Positions 48,595-62,600 are shown, counted from the first letter of the stretch. The stretch is 64,000 bases of DNA from AA29 sp041481445 (GCA_041481445.1 JBGPBV010000002.1:1-64000); one strand, 5' to 3'. A program made the numbers and translations. The notes: generated by a model from the letters alone, not told the origin.

Positions 48595-50553
48595 GTGAAG
48601 GGCGTGGTCAGCCCCCCCAAGGCGTTCGCGGTGGCTGCGGTGGCGGTGGCGGGGCTGTTCTCGGGCTGGATGGTCTGTGCCGACGTGGACGTCGCGCCGC
48701 GGGGCGACTGGCGCGCCGTTTCGGAGGGGCTGTACCGGAGCGGCCAGAAGGGCGTCCTGGGGGCGGATCGCCGCGCCCTCATCCATTTTCACTCTCTCGA
48801 CGGCCGTTCGGGCCGCCTCACCATCAGGGCGGCGGCGCGCCGTCCCGGCGCCCCCGTGACGGTGGTGGGATCCACGGCGGGTCCGAGCCGAACGGCCGTG
48901 CTCGACACGTCCTTCACGTCGCTGGAATGGCCGGTCGCGCCGGGATCGCGGCAGCTCGATCTACGCCTGGAAGCCAGCGGCCTGTTCCGGGTGTCGAGCA
49001 TCGTGCTGCACCGTCACGCGGACTGGACGATGGCCGTCGCGTGCGCCTTGCCGGGGGCGGTCGGGCTCTTCGTCCTGATGACGGCGCTCCGCCGTGGTCC
49101 GCTCTGGGCGGCGGTCGCATGGGCCGTGCTGTCCACCCTGGGGACGGCCGCGCTCTGGATGGCCCTGATCGACCCGTCCTCTGCGCTCAGGGCCGAAGGC
49201 CCGACGCGTGACGGCCTGCGAGCGGCGGCGCTGGTGATCCTCTGGGCCACTGCGCTCGCCTCCGCGGATCGGAGAGCAGCCGCCACGGCCGCGGTCGTGG
49301 GCACGCTGCTGACGATCCACCTTCCCGACCTCGGCTTCGGCTTCCATCAAGACGACTACGTGATGGCGAGGGACTGGAAGGTTGGCGAGCTTCTCCGCGC
49401 CCTGGTGGGGCCCTTCGACCCCACGGGCACGCTGGCAAGCTACTACCGCCCGATGGTCACGCTGACCTGGGCCATCGAGCACCGTCTCTGGGGCGCGCAC
49501 ACCGCCTTCTACCATCTCACCAACCTGGCGTTGCATGGATCGGCCACGTTCATGCTGCTCGCGCTCCTCCGGCGTCTTGGCCTGGCGGGAAGCTCCGTCC
49601 TGCTCGCGACGCTCGTGTGGACCGCTCACCCCGTCGCCGCGTCGACGGTCGCGTGGGTCAGCGCGCGGGGAGACAGCCTGATGGCCGTCTTCTACCTGGG
49701 CGCGCTCGTCGTGTTCTGTGCGCCGACCTTTTCCGCTCGCCGCCGACTCCTTGTCGGCGCCTTGAGCGGCGCGGCCCTCTGCAGCAAGGAAATGGCCGTT
49801 TCGCTGCCCCTGGTCGCCCTCCTGCTCGACCGCCTTCTCCTGACTCGAGAGGATCGGGCCCGCCGCCGGCCGGACTTGTGGATCGTCACCGTCGTCACCA
49901 CTGGATACATCGCGTTGTGGGTGACGCGGTTCGCCGAGCGCCTGGTGGCGCCGTGTGTCGGGGTGTCGGGGAGGGCCTGGGACGGCCTGTCGATGGGGGA
50001 CGGCCTCCGGCGGATCGCCGGCCTCTACGCAACCGTGTTCGCGCCATTGCCCTACGAGACGTGGTGGGCGATGTCGCCGGCGGACTGGCCGGTGGCATGG
50101 CTCTGGGCCGGGATCGGCATCCCACTCGCGCTGTTCTGGGCCGCGCGTCGCGATCGGCGGGGCCAGCGGATGACGTGGGCAGGGCTCTTCTGGGCGGCGG
50201 TGACGGTGGTGCCTCTCCTCGCCTTGACGGGGCCGCTGGACTTCTACCGCGTGGGATACCTGAGTGCCGTATCCGTGGCGTTCGCGGTGGGAGCCGTCGT
50301 CTCACGATGCCGGATGCCCTGGGTCGGGGTGGCGGCCGCGGTCCTGGCCGCTCCGCTGGCCGTTCTCTCGATCGGCGCTTCTCGCGCCTGGGCGCAAGAC
50401 GGATTCCAGGTCCGTGGCCCGGTGCGATGGCGGCTCGCCGAATCGGATTGGAATGCGCGGCTCACCCCCGAGATGGCGGACCTGTTTCGCCAGACCGTCG
50501 CCCACCAGTGCCATGCCATCGCCTGGGTCTACCCCGACCGGCCCTGTCCCTAG
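48595..50553 (+). CDS. GT-C-like multi-spanning glycosyltransferase, substrate unknown
   Basis: A 652-residue protein. The GTG at 48595 is taken; GTG 48604 is possible. An N-terminal helix and a soluble beta-rich region (about 30-140) precede about 11 helices. The segment GFGFHQDDYVMARDW carries an acidic pair (D253, D254) in the first large loop. It is followed by YYRPMVTLTWAIEHRLWGAH and FYHLTNLALHG, as in PMT/TMTC/ArnT-type lipid-linked sugar transferases. It could glycosylate exported proteins or lipids. Divergent from pyk. No other glycan genes are nearby. Confidence 0.65.
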   Translation: MKGVVSPPKAFAVAAVAVAGLFSGWMVCADVDVAPRGDWRAVSEGLYRSGQKGVLGADRRALIHFHSLDGRSGRLTIRAAARRPGAPVTVVGSTAGPSRTAVLDTSFTSLEWPVAPGSRQLDLRLEASGLFRVSSIVLHRHADWTMAVACALPGAVGLFVLMTALRRGPLWAAVAWAVLSTLGTAALWMALIDPSSALRAEGPTRDGLRAAALVILWATALASADRRAAATAAVVGTLLTIHLPDLGFGFHQDDYVMARDWKVGELLRALVGPFDPTGTLASYYRPMVTLTWAIEHRLWGAHTAFYHLTNLALHGSATFMLLALLRRLGLAGSSVLLATLVWTAHPVAASTVAWVSARGDSLMAVFYLGALVVFCAPTFSARRRLLVGALSGAALCSKEMAVSLPLVALLLDRLLLTREDRARRRPDLWIVTVVTTGYIALWVTRFAERLVAPCVGVSGRAWDGLSMGDGLRRIAGLYATVFAPLPYETWWAMSPADWPVAWLWAGIGIPLALFWAARRDRRGQRMTWAGLFWAAVTVVPLLALTGPLDFYRVGYLSAVSVAFAVGAVVSRCRMPWVGVAAAVLAAPLAVLSIGASRAWAQDGFQVRGPVRWRLAESDWNARLTPEMADLFRQTVAHQCHAIAWVYPDRPCP

Positions 50554-50605
50554 CCTCCGGCGAACCGGCGGGTTCAGCCGCGCGCGACCCCCGGCGCGGG
50601 AAAGC

Positions 50606-52084
50606 TCAGGGAGCGGGCGCGGGGCAGCTCGCGTCCGCGGGGGCCGGATCGCCGCACACGAGCGTCGCGCTCGTGAACGTCCCGCGCGCGAGGCAGCGGT
50701 CGAGGACCTCGCCTTTCCGGAAGCACCCGGAGTCCCTGACCTTGCCGCCGTCGTCGATGGCCCAGAAGAACGCGGTGTCCGCGGTCAGACGGAGGTACGT
50801 GAAGTGGTGGAACGAGCCGCCGCGGGCATAGCGTGCGTGCAGCGGCTGCTGGCGGTACAGGGGCGCGCCTCCCCCCCCGGTCACGAAGTACCGCACGCCC
50901 GACCCCGGCTGCGTGGCCGGGTAGCCGAGACCGTCGAGGCTGCGGGTGCGCGCGTAGAAGTGGTTGTGGCCGCTGAACACGAGGTCGGGATGATGTGGCC
51001 CGTTGGACCGCTCGTCCTCCGCCGCCCCCCAGACCACGCGGAGCTGCGCCTTCAGTCCCTCCTCGTCGTCGTGGCCCCCGATGCACTTGCCGAGGAGCCG
51101 GAACACGCAGCCGCGCGGGCTGAAGGCCGGGTGGTGCATGACGGTGAGGGTCCAGGCGCCTTCGGGCGCGGTGCGGAGCTGGTTCTCCATCCACAGGAGC
51201 TGGAGCGCGTCCGTGCGGCGCGGCGCGGATCCGGCCGGCGGCGGCAGGTTGCCGCCGAGCACGTCGAGGGTGTTCGAGTCCGCGACCAGGACGCGCGCGC
51301 GGGGCTCCGAGGCCGCGAGCGCCCCGCCCGCCGCGGGGGCGGCGCCCGGCCAGTCGACGGTGTAGTAGCGCAGCGGCGTCTGCCCGCGCAGGAGGAAGCC
51401 GAACTGGCTGTGCCGTAGCGCGGCCGAGGCGTAGCAGGCGCGGCCCTCTCCGCCGGCCTGCGCCTGCTCGTAGGCGGCGTCGAACGCGGACGGACAGTCG
51501 GCGGCGGGGACGCGCGAGGCCCGCTCCTGCACCTCCGGATCCAGCCACCGGACCGCCGCCTCCGCCGCCTGCGCGGCCGGGGCCGAGGCCGGCGCCGCCG
51601 TCGCACCGTCGCGCCGGACGTCCTCCCTCACCGCGCGCTCGAGCGCGTCGAGGCAGGTCTGGCCGGGAGCGAACCCCGGCTCCGCCCCCACCTGGCACCC
51701 CTTGACGTCGTGGTTGCCCAGCGCGGCGTGCACGCGCCGGTGCTCGGGGTCCAGCAGGGCCGGGTACATCGTGTCGAAGCGCGGCCCGAACAGCGTGGGG
51801 CTCCCGCCCCAGTAGATGTTGTCGCCCAGGAAGAAGACGAGGTCGGGCCGCGGGCACAGCGATTCCAGGCGCGCGGCGATCGCGGCCTGGGTGTGCGGTC
51901 CCCACTCGGAGGAGCCGCCCTCCCCGAACCCGGAATCCCCGAGCAGCGCGATCGACACCTCGCCCGGACGTCGGGCCGCCTTGCAGGCATCGGCGGCCGC
52001 GCAGGCGGGAGGAGCCTGGGCGGAGGCGGGGGAGGCGGCGAGGAGAAAGGCGGCGAGGGTCGTGAGCGGACGCGCGCCGCGCAT
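50606..52084 (-). CDS. Exported calcineurin-like metallophosphatase
   Basis: A 492-residue exported enzyme. After a signal peptide (ASPASAQ) the five phosphoesterase motifs are present: LLGDSGFGEGG, FFLGDNIYWGG, ALGNHDVKG, VMHHPAFSP and FSGHNHFYAR. A large insert (about 150-300) with several cysteines and acidic residues interrupts motifs III and IV. It resembles purple acid phosphatase/PhoD-like secreted phosphatases. Its ATG overlaps the stop of the barrel gene upstream by 1 nt. Confidence 0.8.
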   Translation of the reverse strand: MRGARPLTTLAAFLLAASPASAQAPPACAAADACKAARRPGEVSIALLGDSGFGEGGSSEWGPHTQAAIAARLESLCPRPDLVFFLGDNIYWGGSPTLFGPRFDTMYPALLDPEHRRVHAALGNHDVKGCQVGAEPGFAPGQTCLDALERAVREDVRRDGATAAPASAPAAQAAEAAVRWLDPEVQERASRVPAADCPSAFDAAYEQAQAGGEGRACYASAALRHSQFGFLLRGQTPLRYYTVDWPGAAPAAGGALAASEPRARVLVADSNTLDVLGGNLPPPAGSAPRRTDALQLLWMENQLRTAPEGAWTLTVMHHPAFSPRGCVFRLLGKCIGGHDDEEGLKAQLRVVWGAAEDERSNGPHHPDLVFSGHNHFYARTRSLDGLGYPATQPGSGVRYFVTGGGGAPLYRQQPLHARYARGGSFHHFTYLRLTADTAFFWAIDDGGKVRDSGCFRKGEVLDRCLARGTFTSATLVCGDPAPADASCPAPAP

Positions 52085-53346
52085 CACATCCTCACCGTGA
52101 GGGCGAGCGAGAAGCGCCGCTGCCCGGCCGCGCTGACCGTGCTGACGCGCTGCACCGCGACCTGGCTCACGTCGATGTCGAGGCGGAACGCGTTCTCGTA
52201 GAACTCGCCCAGGAGCGACAGGCCGATGGCCGCCCGGAGCGCCGCCGGCGCCGCCACGAAGGCCTGGCGTGGTCCGGCCTCCGCGCCGAGGTATTCGAGC
52301 CGGCCGGACGTCTCCCGCCGGATCCCGGCCCGCACCTTGAGGTAGCCGCCCGTCGGCGACGGCTCGGTCAGCTCGATCCCGAAGCGCGGCTCGTACCCAT
52401 TCGAGACGGAGAAGCCGGCCGCGGTGGCCGCATCCGTGTTGCGCTCGAGCGCCTTCAGCACTTGGTCGTACCAGATGTAGTCCAGCTCGGCCGTGACCAG
52501 GAAGGCGTCGGAGAGGCGCCAGGCCAGGCCACCGGCCAGGACGGGCGGCTCGACGACGTCCACGGTCGCCGGCCCGCTCGTCACCACGCCCCGCACGCGG
52601 TCGATGGCCGTGCGCTCGACCGACCAGTCGAACAGGTCGTGGTGATAGGCGACGCCCAGGCGCAGGGCGGTGGGATCGCGGGACGGCCCGAAGGTGAGCA
52701 ACGCGCCCACCACCGCGCGCGCCTTGTTGGCGTCGCCGCTGAGGGTGACGCGGGAGAGCTCGTCGCCGGAGAGGTTGCGCTGGGAGGTCAGGCCCTCCAT
52801 CGTCAGGTGACGCCAGGCGAAGCTGGCTCCCAGGTCCAGCCAGGGGGTGAGGCCGCGCGCCAGGCCCAACCCGATCTGTCCCGACGTCGCGGAGAGCACG
52901 CCCGATTCCGAGAGCCCCGGCCCCTGCACCACCTCGACCTGGTTGTCCTGCGTGACCGCCTGCTCGCCGAAGATGGCGAGCGTGAGCGGCCGGGACCGGC
53001 GGACGGGCGAGCAGGGCACGGGCTCGGCGGGCGGGGTCGGAGGGACGTGGGTAGGCGCCGTGGCGCGTCCCAGGCTGTAGGCGGCGCCCACCCAGAGGCC
53101 GCCGATGCCGACGGTGAGCTCGGCCTTGGGGATCAGGGCGAGGCCGGCGGGGTTGACGGCCGCCGTCCGGAGGCTGTCCCCCACCGCGACGTATGCGCCG
53201 CCGAGGCCGGCCGGGCGAGACCCCTGGTCGGGCGACCGCCAGGTCCATCCGCCGAAGACGATGTCGCTCGTCTGCGCGCTCGCGGGGACGGCGGAAGCCG
53301 CGGCCAGGACCGCGACCGCCACCCAGGACCTCAGCCCGCCCGGCAT
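52084..53346 (-). CDS. FadL/OMPP1-like outer-membrane protein
   Basis: A 420-residue exported barrel, with GAGGAGG 6 nt before ATG 53346. The mature N-terminus (SRPAGLGGAYVAVGDSLRTA AVNPAGLAL) carries the FadL-type hatch motif with NPAGLA. Long amphipathic strands follow and the protein ends RFSLALTVRM. FadL-type proteins take up hydrophobic compounds. Coupled to the phosphatase gene; divergent from the nuo operon. Confidence 0.78.
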   Translation of the reverse strand: MPGGLRSWVAVAVLAAASAVPASAQTSDIVFGGWTWRSPDQGSRPAGLGGAYVAVGDSLRTAAVNPAGLALIPKAELTVGIGGLWVGAAYSLGRATAPTHVPPTPPAEPVPCSPVRRSRPLTLAIFGEQAVTQDNQVEVVQGPGLSESGVLSATSGQIGLGLARGLTPWLDLGASFAWRHLTMEGLTSQRNLSGDELSRVTLSGDANKARAVVGALLTFGPSRDPTALRLGVAYHHDLFDWSVERTAIDRVRGVVTSGPATVDVVEPPVLAGGLAWRLSDAFLVTAELDYIWYDQVLKALERNTDAATAAGFSVSNGYEPRFGIELTEPSPTGGYLKVRAGIRRETSGRLEYLGAEAGPRQAFVAAPAALRAAIGLSLLGEFYENAFRLDIDVSQVAVQRVSTVSAAGQRRFSLALTVRM

Positions 53347-53409
53347 CGCCACCTCCTCTTGCCGCTTCTCGAAGGCGCTTCCCCGAATCGTACGGCGCGC
53401 GCCGAATTG

Positions 53410-53439
53410 TTGACACCCCGTTTCGCTCGAAGCTATAGT
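53410..53439 (+). promoter_or_regulatory. Promoter of the nuo operon
   Basis: A perfect TTGACA at 53410-53415, an 18-bp spacer, then TATAGT at 53434-53439: the strongest housekeeping promoter in the window. Predicted start near 53446, leader about 31 nt before nuoA. A 5-bp hairpin (CTCGG/CCGAG) lies in the leader. Confidence 0.75.
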
Positions 53440-53476
53440 CCCCCGGCTCGGGCACTGCCGAGAGTCCACGCTCAGA

Positions 53477-53827
53477 ATGCCTTCCTATGTCCCCATCCTG
53501 ATCCTCGGCAGCGTGGCTGTCGGGTTCGCCGTCTTCACGCTGGTCCTGTCGAGCCTGCTCGGCCGCTCGCGTCCCAACCCGCGCAAGAGCGAGACCTACG
53601 AGTGCGGGGTGCCCCCCATCGGCACCGCGCGCGAGCGCTTCCCGATCAAGTTCTACCTCGTCTGCATGCTGTTCATCCTCTTCGACGTGGACGCGGCCTT
53701 CCTCTATCCCTGGGCCCTCATCTTCCGGCAGCTCGGCCTCTACGGCCTCGTCGAGATGGCGGTCTTCGTCTTCCTCCTGGGCGGCGGGTTCGTGTACGCC
53801 TGGAAGGCGGGCGCCCTCGACTGGTAA
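53477..53827 (+). CDS. nuoA: NADH dehydrogenase subunit A
   Basis: A 116-residue, three-helix complex I subunit. SETYECGVPPIG is the conserved loop with its cysteine, followed by FPIKFYLVCMLFILFDVDAA FLYPWA. First gene behind the TTGACA/TATAGT promoter. Confidence 0.96.
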   Translation: MPSYVPILILGSVAVGFAVFTLVLSSLLGRSRPNPRKSETYECGVPPIGTARERFPIKFYLVCMLFILFDVDAAFLYPWALIFRQLGLYGLVEMAVFVFLLGGGFVYAWKAGALDW

Positions 53828-53830
53828 GCG

Positions 53831-55666
53831 ATGCAATTCACCCCGGAGAACAAGGCCGAGTTCGACCGCGTCCTGGCCCGGTACCCGGTCAAGCGCTCCG
53901 CCCTGCTGCCCACGCTGCACCTCATCCAGGAGCAGGAGGGCTACATCACCCCGGACGGGATCGAGTACGCGGCCTCGCTGCTCGAGCTGACGCCGGCCCA
54001 GGTCCACGACACGGCCAGCTTCTACACGATGTACCGCTTCCAGCCGGAGGGCCGGAAGCACATCGACGTCTGCACGAACATCTCCTGCGCGCTCAACGGC
54101 GCGGACGACGTCCTCGCCAGGCTGTGCGACCGGCTGGGCATCCGCGAGGGCGAGACCACCGCCGACGGCGAGTGGACGGTCCATCGCGCCGAGTGCCTGG
54201 CCGGCTGCGGGGGGGCGGTGGCCTGCCAGGTGGACGGCCGCTGGGTCGAGAACGCGACGGTGGACGACGTCGACGCGATCCTGTCCGGAACGCTGGCGTC
54301 GCGGCCGTTCGCCTATCCGCCGAGCGCGGGGGAGACGATCCTCCTCCGCAACGTCTTCAAGAAGGACTCCGCGTCGATCGACGTGTACCGCCAGGGCGGC
54401 GGCTACGCCAGGCTGAAGGAGCTCCTCCAGATCAAGCCGGACGCGATCACGGAGGCGGTCAAGAAGGCGAACCTGCGCGGCCGGGGCGGGGCCGGCTTCC
54501 CGGCCGGGCTGAAGTGGGGCTTCCTGGCCAAGAACGACAAGCCGCGCTACCTCTGTGTCAACGCCGACGAGGGCGAGCCGGGCACGTACAAGGACCGCCT
54601 GATCCTCGAGCGCGACCCGCATTCGCTGATCGAGGGCTGCATCGTCTCGTCCTACGCGATCAACTGCAAGACCTGCTACATCTACGTCCGCGGGGAGTTC
54701 TACGAGGCCAAGGCCGTCCTCGAGAAGGCGATCGCGGAGGCCTACGCGGCCGGCCTGCTCGGCAAGAACATCCTCGGGCTCGGCCTCGATCTCGACATCT
54801 ACGTCCACCGCGGGGCCGGCTCCTACGAGTGCGGGGAGGAGACCGCGCTCCTCGAGAGCCTGGAGGGCAAGCGCGGGCAGCCCCGGGTCAAGCCGCCGTT
54901 CCCGGCGGTGTCCGGGCTCTACAACTGCCCGACGGCCGTGAACAACGTGGAGACGATCTGCTGCGTCCCCATCCTGCTCGAGCGGGGGGCGGAGTGGTTC
55001 GCCTCCTACGGGGTCGAGAAGAACGGCGGGCCCAAGCTGTACTGCGTCAGCGGGCACGTGAAGCGTCCGGGGGTGTTCGAGACGCCGTCGGGCAAGATCA
55101 CCCTGCGCGACCTCGTCTACGGCAAGGACTTCGGCCAGGGCCTGCGCGAGGGGCGGAGCCTCCGCTGCGTGATCCCGGGCGGGTCCTCGACGCCCGTGTT
55201 CACCGCCGACCAGCTCGACGTCCCGCTCGACTTCGACTCCATCGCCAAGGCGGGGTCGATGCTCGGTTCGGCGGGCACCATCGTGATCGACGACTCCGCC
55301 TGCATGGTCTGGGTCGCGCGCAGGCTCGCCTACTTCTACAAGCACGAGTCCTGCGGCAAGTGCTCGCCCTGCCGCGAGGGCACGGGCTGGCTGCTGCGCC
55401 TGCTCGACAAGATCGAGGAGGGGAAGGGGACGGAGCGCGACCTGGAGACGCTCAACACGGTCTGCGACTCCATCGCGGGCAAGACGGTCTGCGCCTTCGG
55501 CGACGCCGCCGCCACTCCGCCCTTCACCACCCTGGCCAGGTACCGCGAGGAGTACGAGTACCACGTGCGCCAGAAGGGCTGCTGGCGCCGGGTGGCCAGG
55601 ACGTTCGAGGAGGCCAGGGCGAAGGCGGGCGCGGCGGCGGCGGCCCAGACGGCGGCCGCGACATGA
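53831..55666 (+). CDS. nuoEF: Fused NADH dehydrogenase subunits E and F
   Basis: A 611-residue fusion. The NuoE part (1-155) has the 2Fe-2S ligands C81, C86, C122 and C126 (CTNISC; ECLAGC). The NuoF part (165-600) has the FMN/NADH motif RGRGGAGFPAGLKWG (216-230), GEPGTYKDR and the 4Fe-4S ligands C508, C511, C514 and C554 (ESCGKCSPC; VCAFGD). The NADH-oxidising module is thus made as one chain. There is no nuoG next to it. It starts 3 bp after nuoA, and its stop overlaps nuoH. Confidence 0.95.
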   Translation: MQFTPENKAEFDRVLARYPVKRSALLPTLHLIQEQEGYITPDGIEYAASLLELTPAQVHDTASFYTMYRFQPEGRKHIDVCTNISCALNGADDVLARLCDRLGIREGETTADGEWTVHRAECLAGCGGAVACQVDGRWVENATVDDVDAILSGTLASRPFAYPPSAGETILLRNVFKKDSASIDVYRQGGGYARLKELLQIKPDAITEAVKKANLRGRGGAGFPAGLKWGFLAKNDKPRYLCVNADEGEPGTYKDRLILERDPHSLIEGCIVSSYAINCKTCYIYVRGEFYEAKAVLEKAIAEAYAAGLLGKNILGLGLDLDIYVHRGAGSYECGEETALLESLEGKRGQPRVKPPFPAVSGLYNCPTAVNNVETICCVPILLERGAEWFASYGVEKNGGPKLYCVSGHVKRPGVFETPSGKITLRDLVYGKDFGQGLREGRSLRCVIPGGSSTPVFTADQLDVPLDFDSIAKAGSMLGSAGTIVIDDSACMVWVARRLAYFYKHESCGKCSPCREGTGWLLRLLDKIEEGKGTERDLETLNTVCDSIAGKTVCAFGDAAATPPFTTLARYREEYEYHVRQKGCWRRVARTFEEARAKAGAAAAAQTAAAT

Positions 55667-56682
55667 GCCTGAGCCCGCTCGAGCAGGAGATCGCGATCAG
55701 CGTCACCAAGGTGCTGGTCCTCTTCGCGATCCTCTTGACCGTCTTCTCGGGCATGACCTACGTCGAGCGGCGGCTGCTCGCCTTCATGCAGTTCCGCCTG
55801 GGGCCCAACCGCACCGGCCCCTTCGGCCTGCTCCAGCCCGTGGCCGACGGCATCAAGCTCTTCTTCAAGGAAGAGGTCACGCCCGAGGGCGCGAACCGCT
55901 GGCTCTTCGTGGCCGCGCCCGCGATCTCGCTGGTGACGGCGTTCCTGGCCGTCGCCGTCGTCCCCTACGGCGGAACGATCCACATCAAGGGGCGGCCGAT
56001 CATGCTCCAGATCGCCGACCTCGACGTGGGGGTGCTGTTCCTGTTCGCGGTCTCTTCCCTGGGCGTCTACGGGATCGTGACCGCGGGCTGGGCCGCCAAC
56101 AACAAGTACACGCTGATCGGCGGCCTGCGCTCCTCCGCCCAGATGTTCTCCTACGAGCTGGCCCTGGGCCTGAGCTGGGTGACCCTGATCATGGTCGCGG
56201 GGTCGTTCCGGATCCACGACATCGTGGACTCGCAGGCGGGCTGGATCTGGCACTGGAACGCCATCCGCCAGCTCCCCGCCTTCGCGGTGTTCCTGGTGGC
56301 GGCCACGGCGGAGGTCAACCGCACCCCCTTCGACCTCCCGGAGGCGGAGACGGAGCTGGTGGCCGGCTTCCACACCGAGTACTCGTCGATGCGGTTCGCG
56401 CTGCTCCAGATGGCCGAGTACATCAACATGATCACGGCCTCCGCGGTGGGCGCGAGCCTCTTCCTGGGCGGCTGGCACTCCGGCCTTCCCGGCCTGCCCG
56501 CCTCGCCGCTGTGGTTCGTGGCCAAGACGCTCGGCTTCCTCTTCCTCTTCATCTGGCTGCGCGGGACGCTCCCGCGGTTCCGCTACGACCAGCTCATGCA
56601 CTTCGGCTGGAAGGTGCTCGTCCCGCTGGCCACGCTCTGGATCTTCGTGGCCGCGACCATCCTGGTGGTGCGCCACTCGTGA
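55663..56682 (+). CDS. nuoH: NADH dehydrogenase subunit H
   Basis: A 339-residue membrane subunit at the quinone chamber. It has YVERRLLAFMQFRLGPNRTG PFGLLQP, the loop with VNRTPFDLPEAETELVAGF, and EYSSMRFALLQMAEY, all diagnostic. Translationally overlaps nuoEF and nuoJ. Confidence 0.97.
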   Translation: MSLSPLEQEIAISVTKVLVLFAILLTVFSGMTYVERRLLAFMQFRLGPNRTGPFGLLQPVADGIKLFFKEEVTPEGANRWLFVAAPAISLVTAFLAVAVVPYGGTIHIKGRPIMLQIADLDVGVLFLFAVSSLGVYGIVTAGWAANNKYTLIGGLRSSAQMFSYELALGLSWVTLIMVAGSFRIHDIVDSQAGWIWHWNAIRQLPAFAVFLVAATAEVNRTPFDLPEAETELVAGFHTEYSSMRFALLQMAEYINMITASAVGASLFLGGWHSGLPGLPASPLWFVAKTLGFLFLFIWLRGTLPRFRYDQLMHFGWKVLVPLATLWIFVAATILVVRHS

Positions 56683-57188
56683 CCCTGACCCTCTTCCACG
56701 CCATCCTCTTCTATGCGTTCGGGGGCCTGGCCCTCGGGGGGGCCCTGGTCATGGTCTCCCAGCGCAACCCGACCTACAGCGCGTTCGCGCTCATCGTCAC
56801 CCTCGTCGCCCTCTCCGCCGAGTTCGGCCTGCTCGGCTCGCCCTTCATCGCCGCCCTCCAGATCGTGGTGTACGCGGGGGCGATCATGGTGCTCTTCCTG
56901 TTCGTCCTGATGCTGCTGAGCGTCAAGGCGGAGGCGCGCGTGGAAGGGGAGGGGCGCGTCTTCAAGCTGGTCGCCCTCGCCCTGGGCGCCCTCCTGGCCG
57001 CGGAGGTCGGGTCGGCGCTCCTGGCCGCGAAGACGCCCATGGCGGGCGGCTTCGACGCCTCCGCGCGCGCGGTGGCGCGACTGCTCTTCAGCCCCCAGTA
57101 CCTCTACGTCTTCGAGGCGACCTCGATCCTCATCCTGGCCTCCCTCGTCGGCGCGGTCGCCCTGGCCCGGCGGGAGGGAGGACGGTGA
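56679..57188 (+). CDS. nuoJ: NADH dehydrogenase subunit J
   Basis: A 169-residue subunit with a GTG start overlapping nuoH. FIAALQIVVYAGAIMVLFLF VLMLL is the conserved TM3 with its pi-bulge region. The end overlaps nuoK. Confidence 0.95.
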   Translation: MTLTLFHAILFYAFGGLALGGALVMVSQRNPTYSAFALIVTLVALSAEFGLLGSPFIAALQIVVYAGAIMVLFLFVLMLLSVKAEARVEGEGRVFKLVALALGALLAAEVGSALLAAKTPMAGGFDASARAVARLLFSPQYLYVFEATSILILASLVGAVALARREGGR

Positions 57189-57493
57189 GCCCGCAGCTCG
57201 TCCAGCACGCCCTCCTGCTCAGCCTGGCCCTGTTCGCGGTGGGGGTGGTCGGCGTCTTCCTGCGCCGCAACATCATCACGATCTTCATGTGCGTCGAGCT
57301 GATGCTCAACGCGGTCAACCTCGCCTTCATCGCCTTCAGCCGCGCCTGGGGCAACCTGGACGGCCAGGTCCTCGTCTTCTTCGTGCTCACGGTGGCGGCG
57401 GCGGAGGCCGCGGTCGGGCTGGCCATCATCATCTCCATCCACCGGCGCAAGGACACCCTCGACGTGGACGCCTTCCGCGTCATGAAGTGGTAG
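57185..57493 (+). CDS. nuoK: NADH dehydrogenase subunit K
   Basis: A 102-residue, three-helix subunit, GTG start. VFLRRNIITIFMCVELMLNA VNL carries the conserved glutamate, and TVAAAEAAVGLAIIISIHR the second. Confidence 0.96.
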   Translation: MSPQLVQHALLLSLALFAVGVVGVFLRRNIITIFMCVELMLNAVNLAFIAFSRAWGNLDGQVLVFFVLTVAAAEAAVGLAIIISIHRRKDTLDVDAFRVMKW

Positions 57494-57495
57494 GG

Positions 57496-61081
<3,586 letters not shown>

Positions 61082-61085
<4 letters not shown>

Positions 61086-62569
61086 CCCCGGGCGCCCTCG
61101 ACCTGCGTCCGCTGTTCCCCGCGATGGCGGTCGCGCTGGCGGGCGTGGTCGTGCTGCTGGCCCAGGCCTTCACCCCGAAGGGCGGACGCGCTCCCGCGGC
61201 CGCTCTCTCCCTGGCCGGCCTCGTCGCGGGCCTGGTCGCGGTGATCGTGATCGCGAGCGGCCGCGGGCGGGGGGCCGTGCTCGCCGGGAGCGTGGCCGCC
61301 GACGAGTACGCGCTGTTCTTCCAGGGCCTCATCCTCTCCATCGCCATCCTGGCCGTCCTCCTCTCCCCCTCCTACCTGCGCGAGACCGGCACCGACCGCG
61401 GCGAGTACTACGCGCTCCTGCTCTTCGCGGTGGTGGGGATGATGGGGCTCGTCTCCGCGCTGGAGCTGGTGGCCGTCTTCGTGGCCCTCGAGATCATGTC
61501 CGTGGCCGTCTACGCCATGGCGGGTCTGCGGCGGGACCGTGAGGAGAGCCAGGAGGCCGCGCTCAAGTACTTCATCACCGGCTCCTTCTCCTCCGCGTTC
61601 CTGCTCTACGGCATCGCCGTGCTCTACGGCCTCACCGGGACCACGTCCCTGACGCGCATCGCGGACGTCCTGCGGTCGGGAGCGGCCTCGCCCGTCGCCG
61701 GCTCGGCCGGCGCCGCCACCGCCCTGGCCCTGGTGGGGACCGGCCTGCTGCTCGTCGGCTTCGGGTTCAAGGTGGCGAGCGTCCCCTTCCACATGTGGGC
61801 GCCGGACGCCTACGAGGGCGCGCCCACCACGGTGACCGCGCTGATGGCGGCGGGAGTGAAGGCGGCCGCCTTCGGCGGCTTCGTGCGCATCTTCCAGCAG
61901 GCGCTGCCCGACCTCGCCGCGCAATGGCAGCCGGCGGTGGCGGTGCTGGCCGTGGTGACCATGGTCGTCGGCAACCTGGGCGCGCTCGCGCAGTCGAACC
62001 TCAAGCGCATGCTCGCCTACTCTTCGGTGGCGCACGCGGGATACCTGATGACCGCGCTGGTGGCCGCTCCCGGGCGGGGCACGGAGGCCATCCTCTTCTA
62101 TCTCGTGACCTACGCGGCGGTGAACCTCGGCGGCTTCGGGGCCTTCGCCGCCCTCACCCGCAGCGGCCGCGAGCCGCTGACCCTGTCCGACATGGCCGGC
62201 CTCTCGACCCGGCGGCCGCTGCTGGCGGCGGCCCTGACCGTCTTCCTCGTGTCCCTCACCGGCGTCCCCGTGTCCGGCGGCTTCGTGGGCAAGTTCTACC
62301 TGTTCAGCGCCGCGGTGGGCGCGGGTTACGTGAGCCTGGCCATCGTCGGCATGCTCATGAGCGTGGTGTCCGCCTACTACTACCTGCGCGTGGTGATCGC
62401 GATGTACATGCGGGAGCCCGAGGGCGAGGACACCTGGTCGCCGATCGGCGCCGGGGCCGGCCTCGCTCTCGCCGTGTCCACGGTGGTGGTCCTCGTGCTC
62501 GGCGTGTACCCGGGGCCGGTGATGGACTGGGCGAGGATGGCGGCGAGGTCGATCGGGTCGATCGTTTAG
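61082..62569 (+). CDS. nuoN: NADH dehydrogenase subunit N
   Basis: A 495-residue antiporter-like subunit, ATG overlapping the nuoM stop. SVPFHMWAPDAYEGAPTTVT and SNLKRMLAYSSVAHAGYLMT are diagnostic. Last gene of the operon; convergent with the M23 peptidase gene 31 bp downstream. Confidence 0.96.
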
Positions 62570-62600
62570 ACCTGAACGATCTCGGGGCCCGCCCTGGACG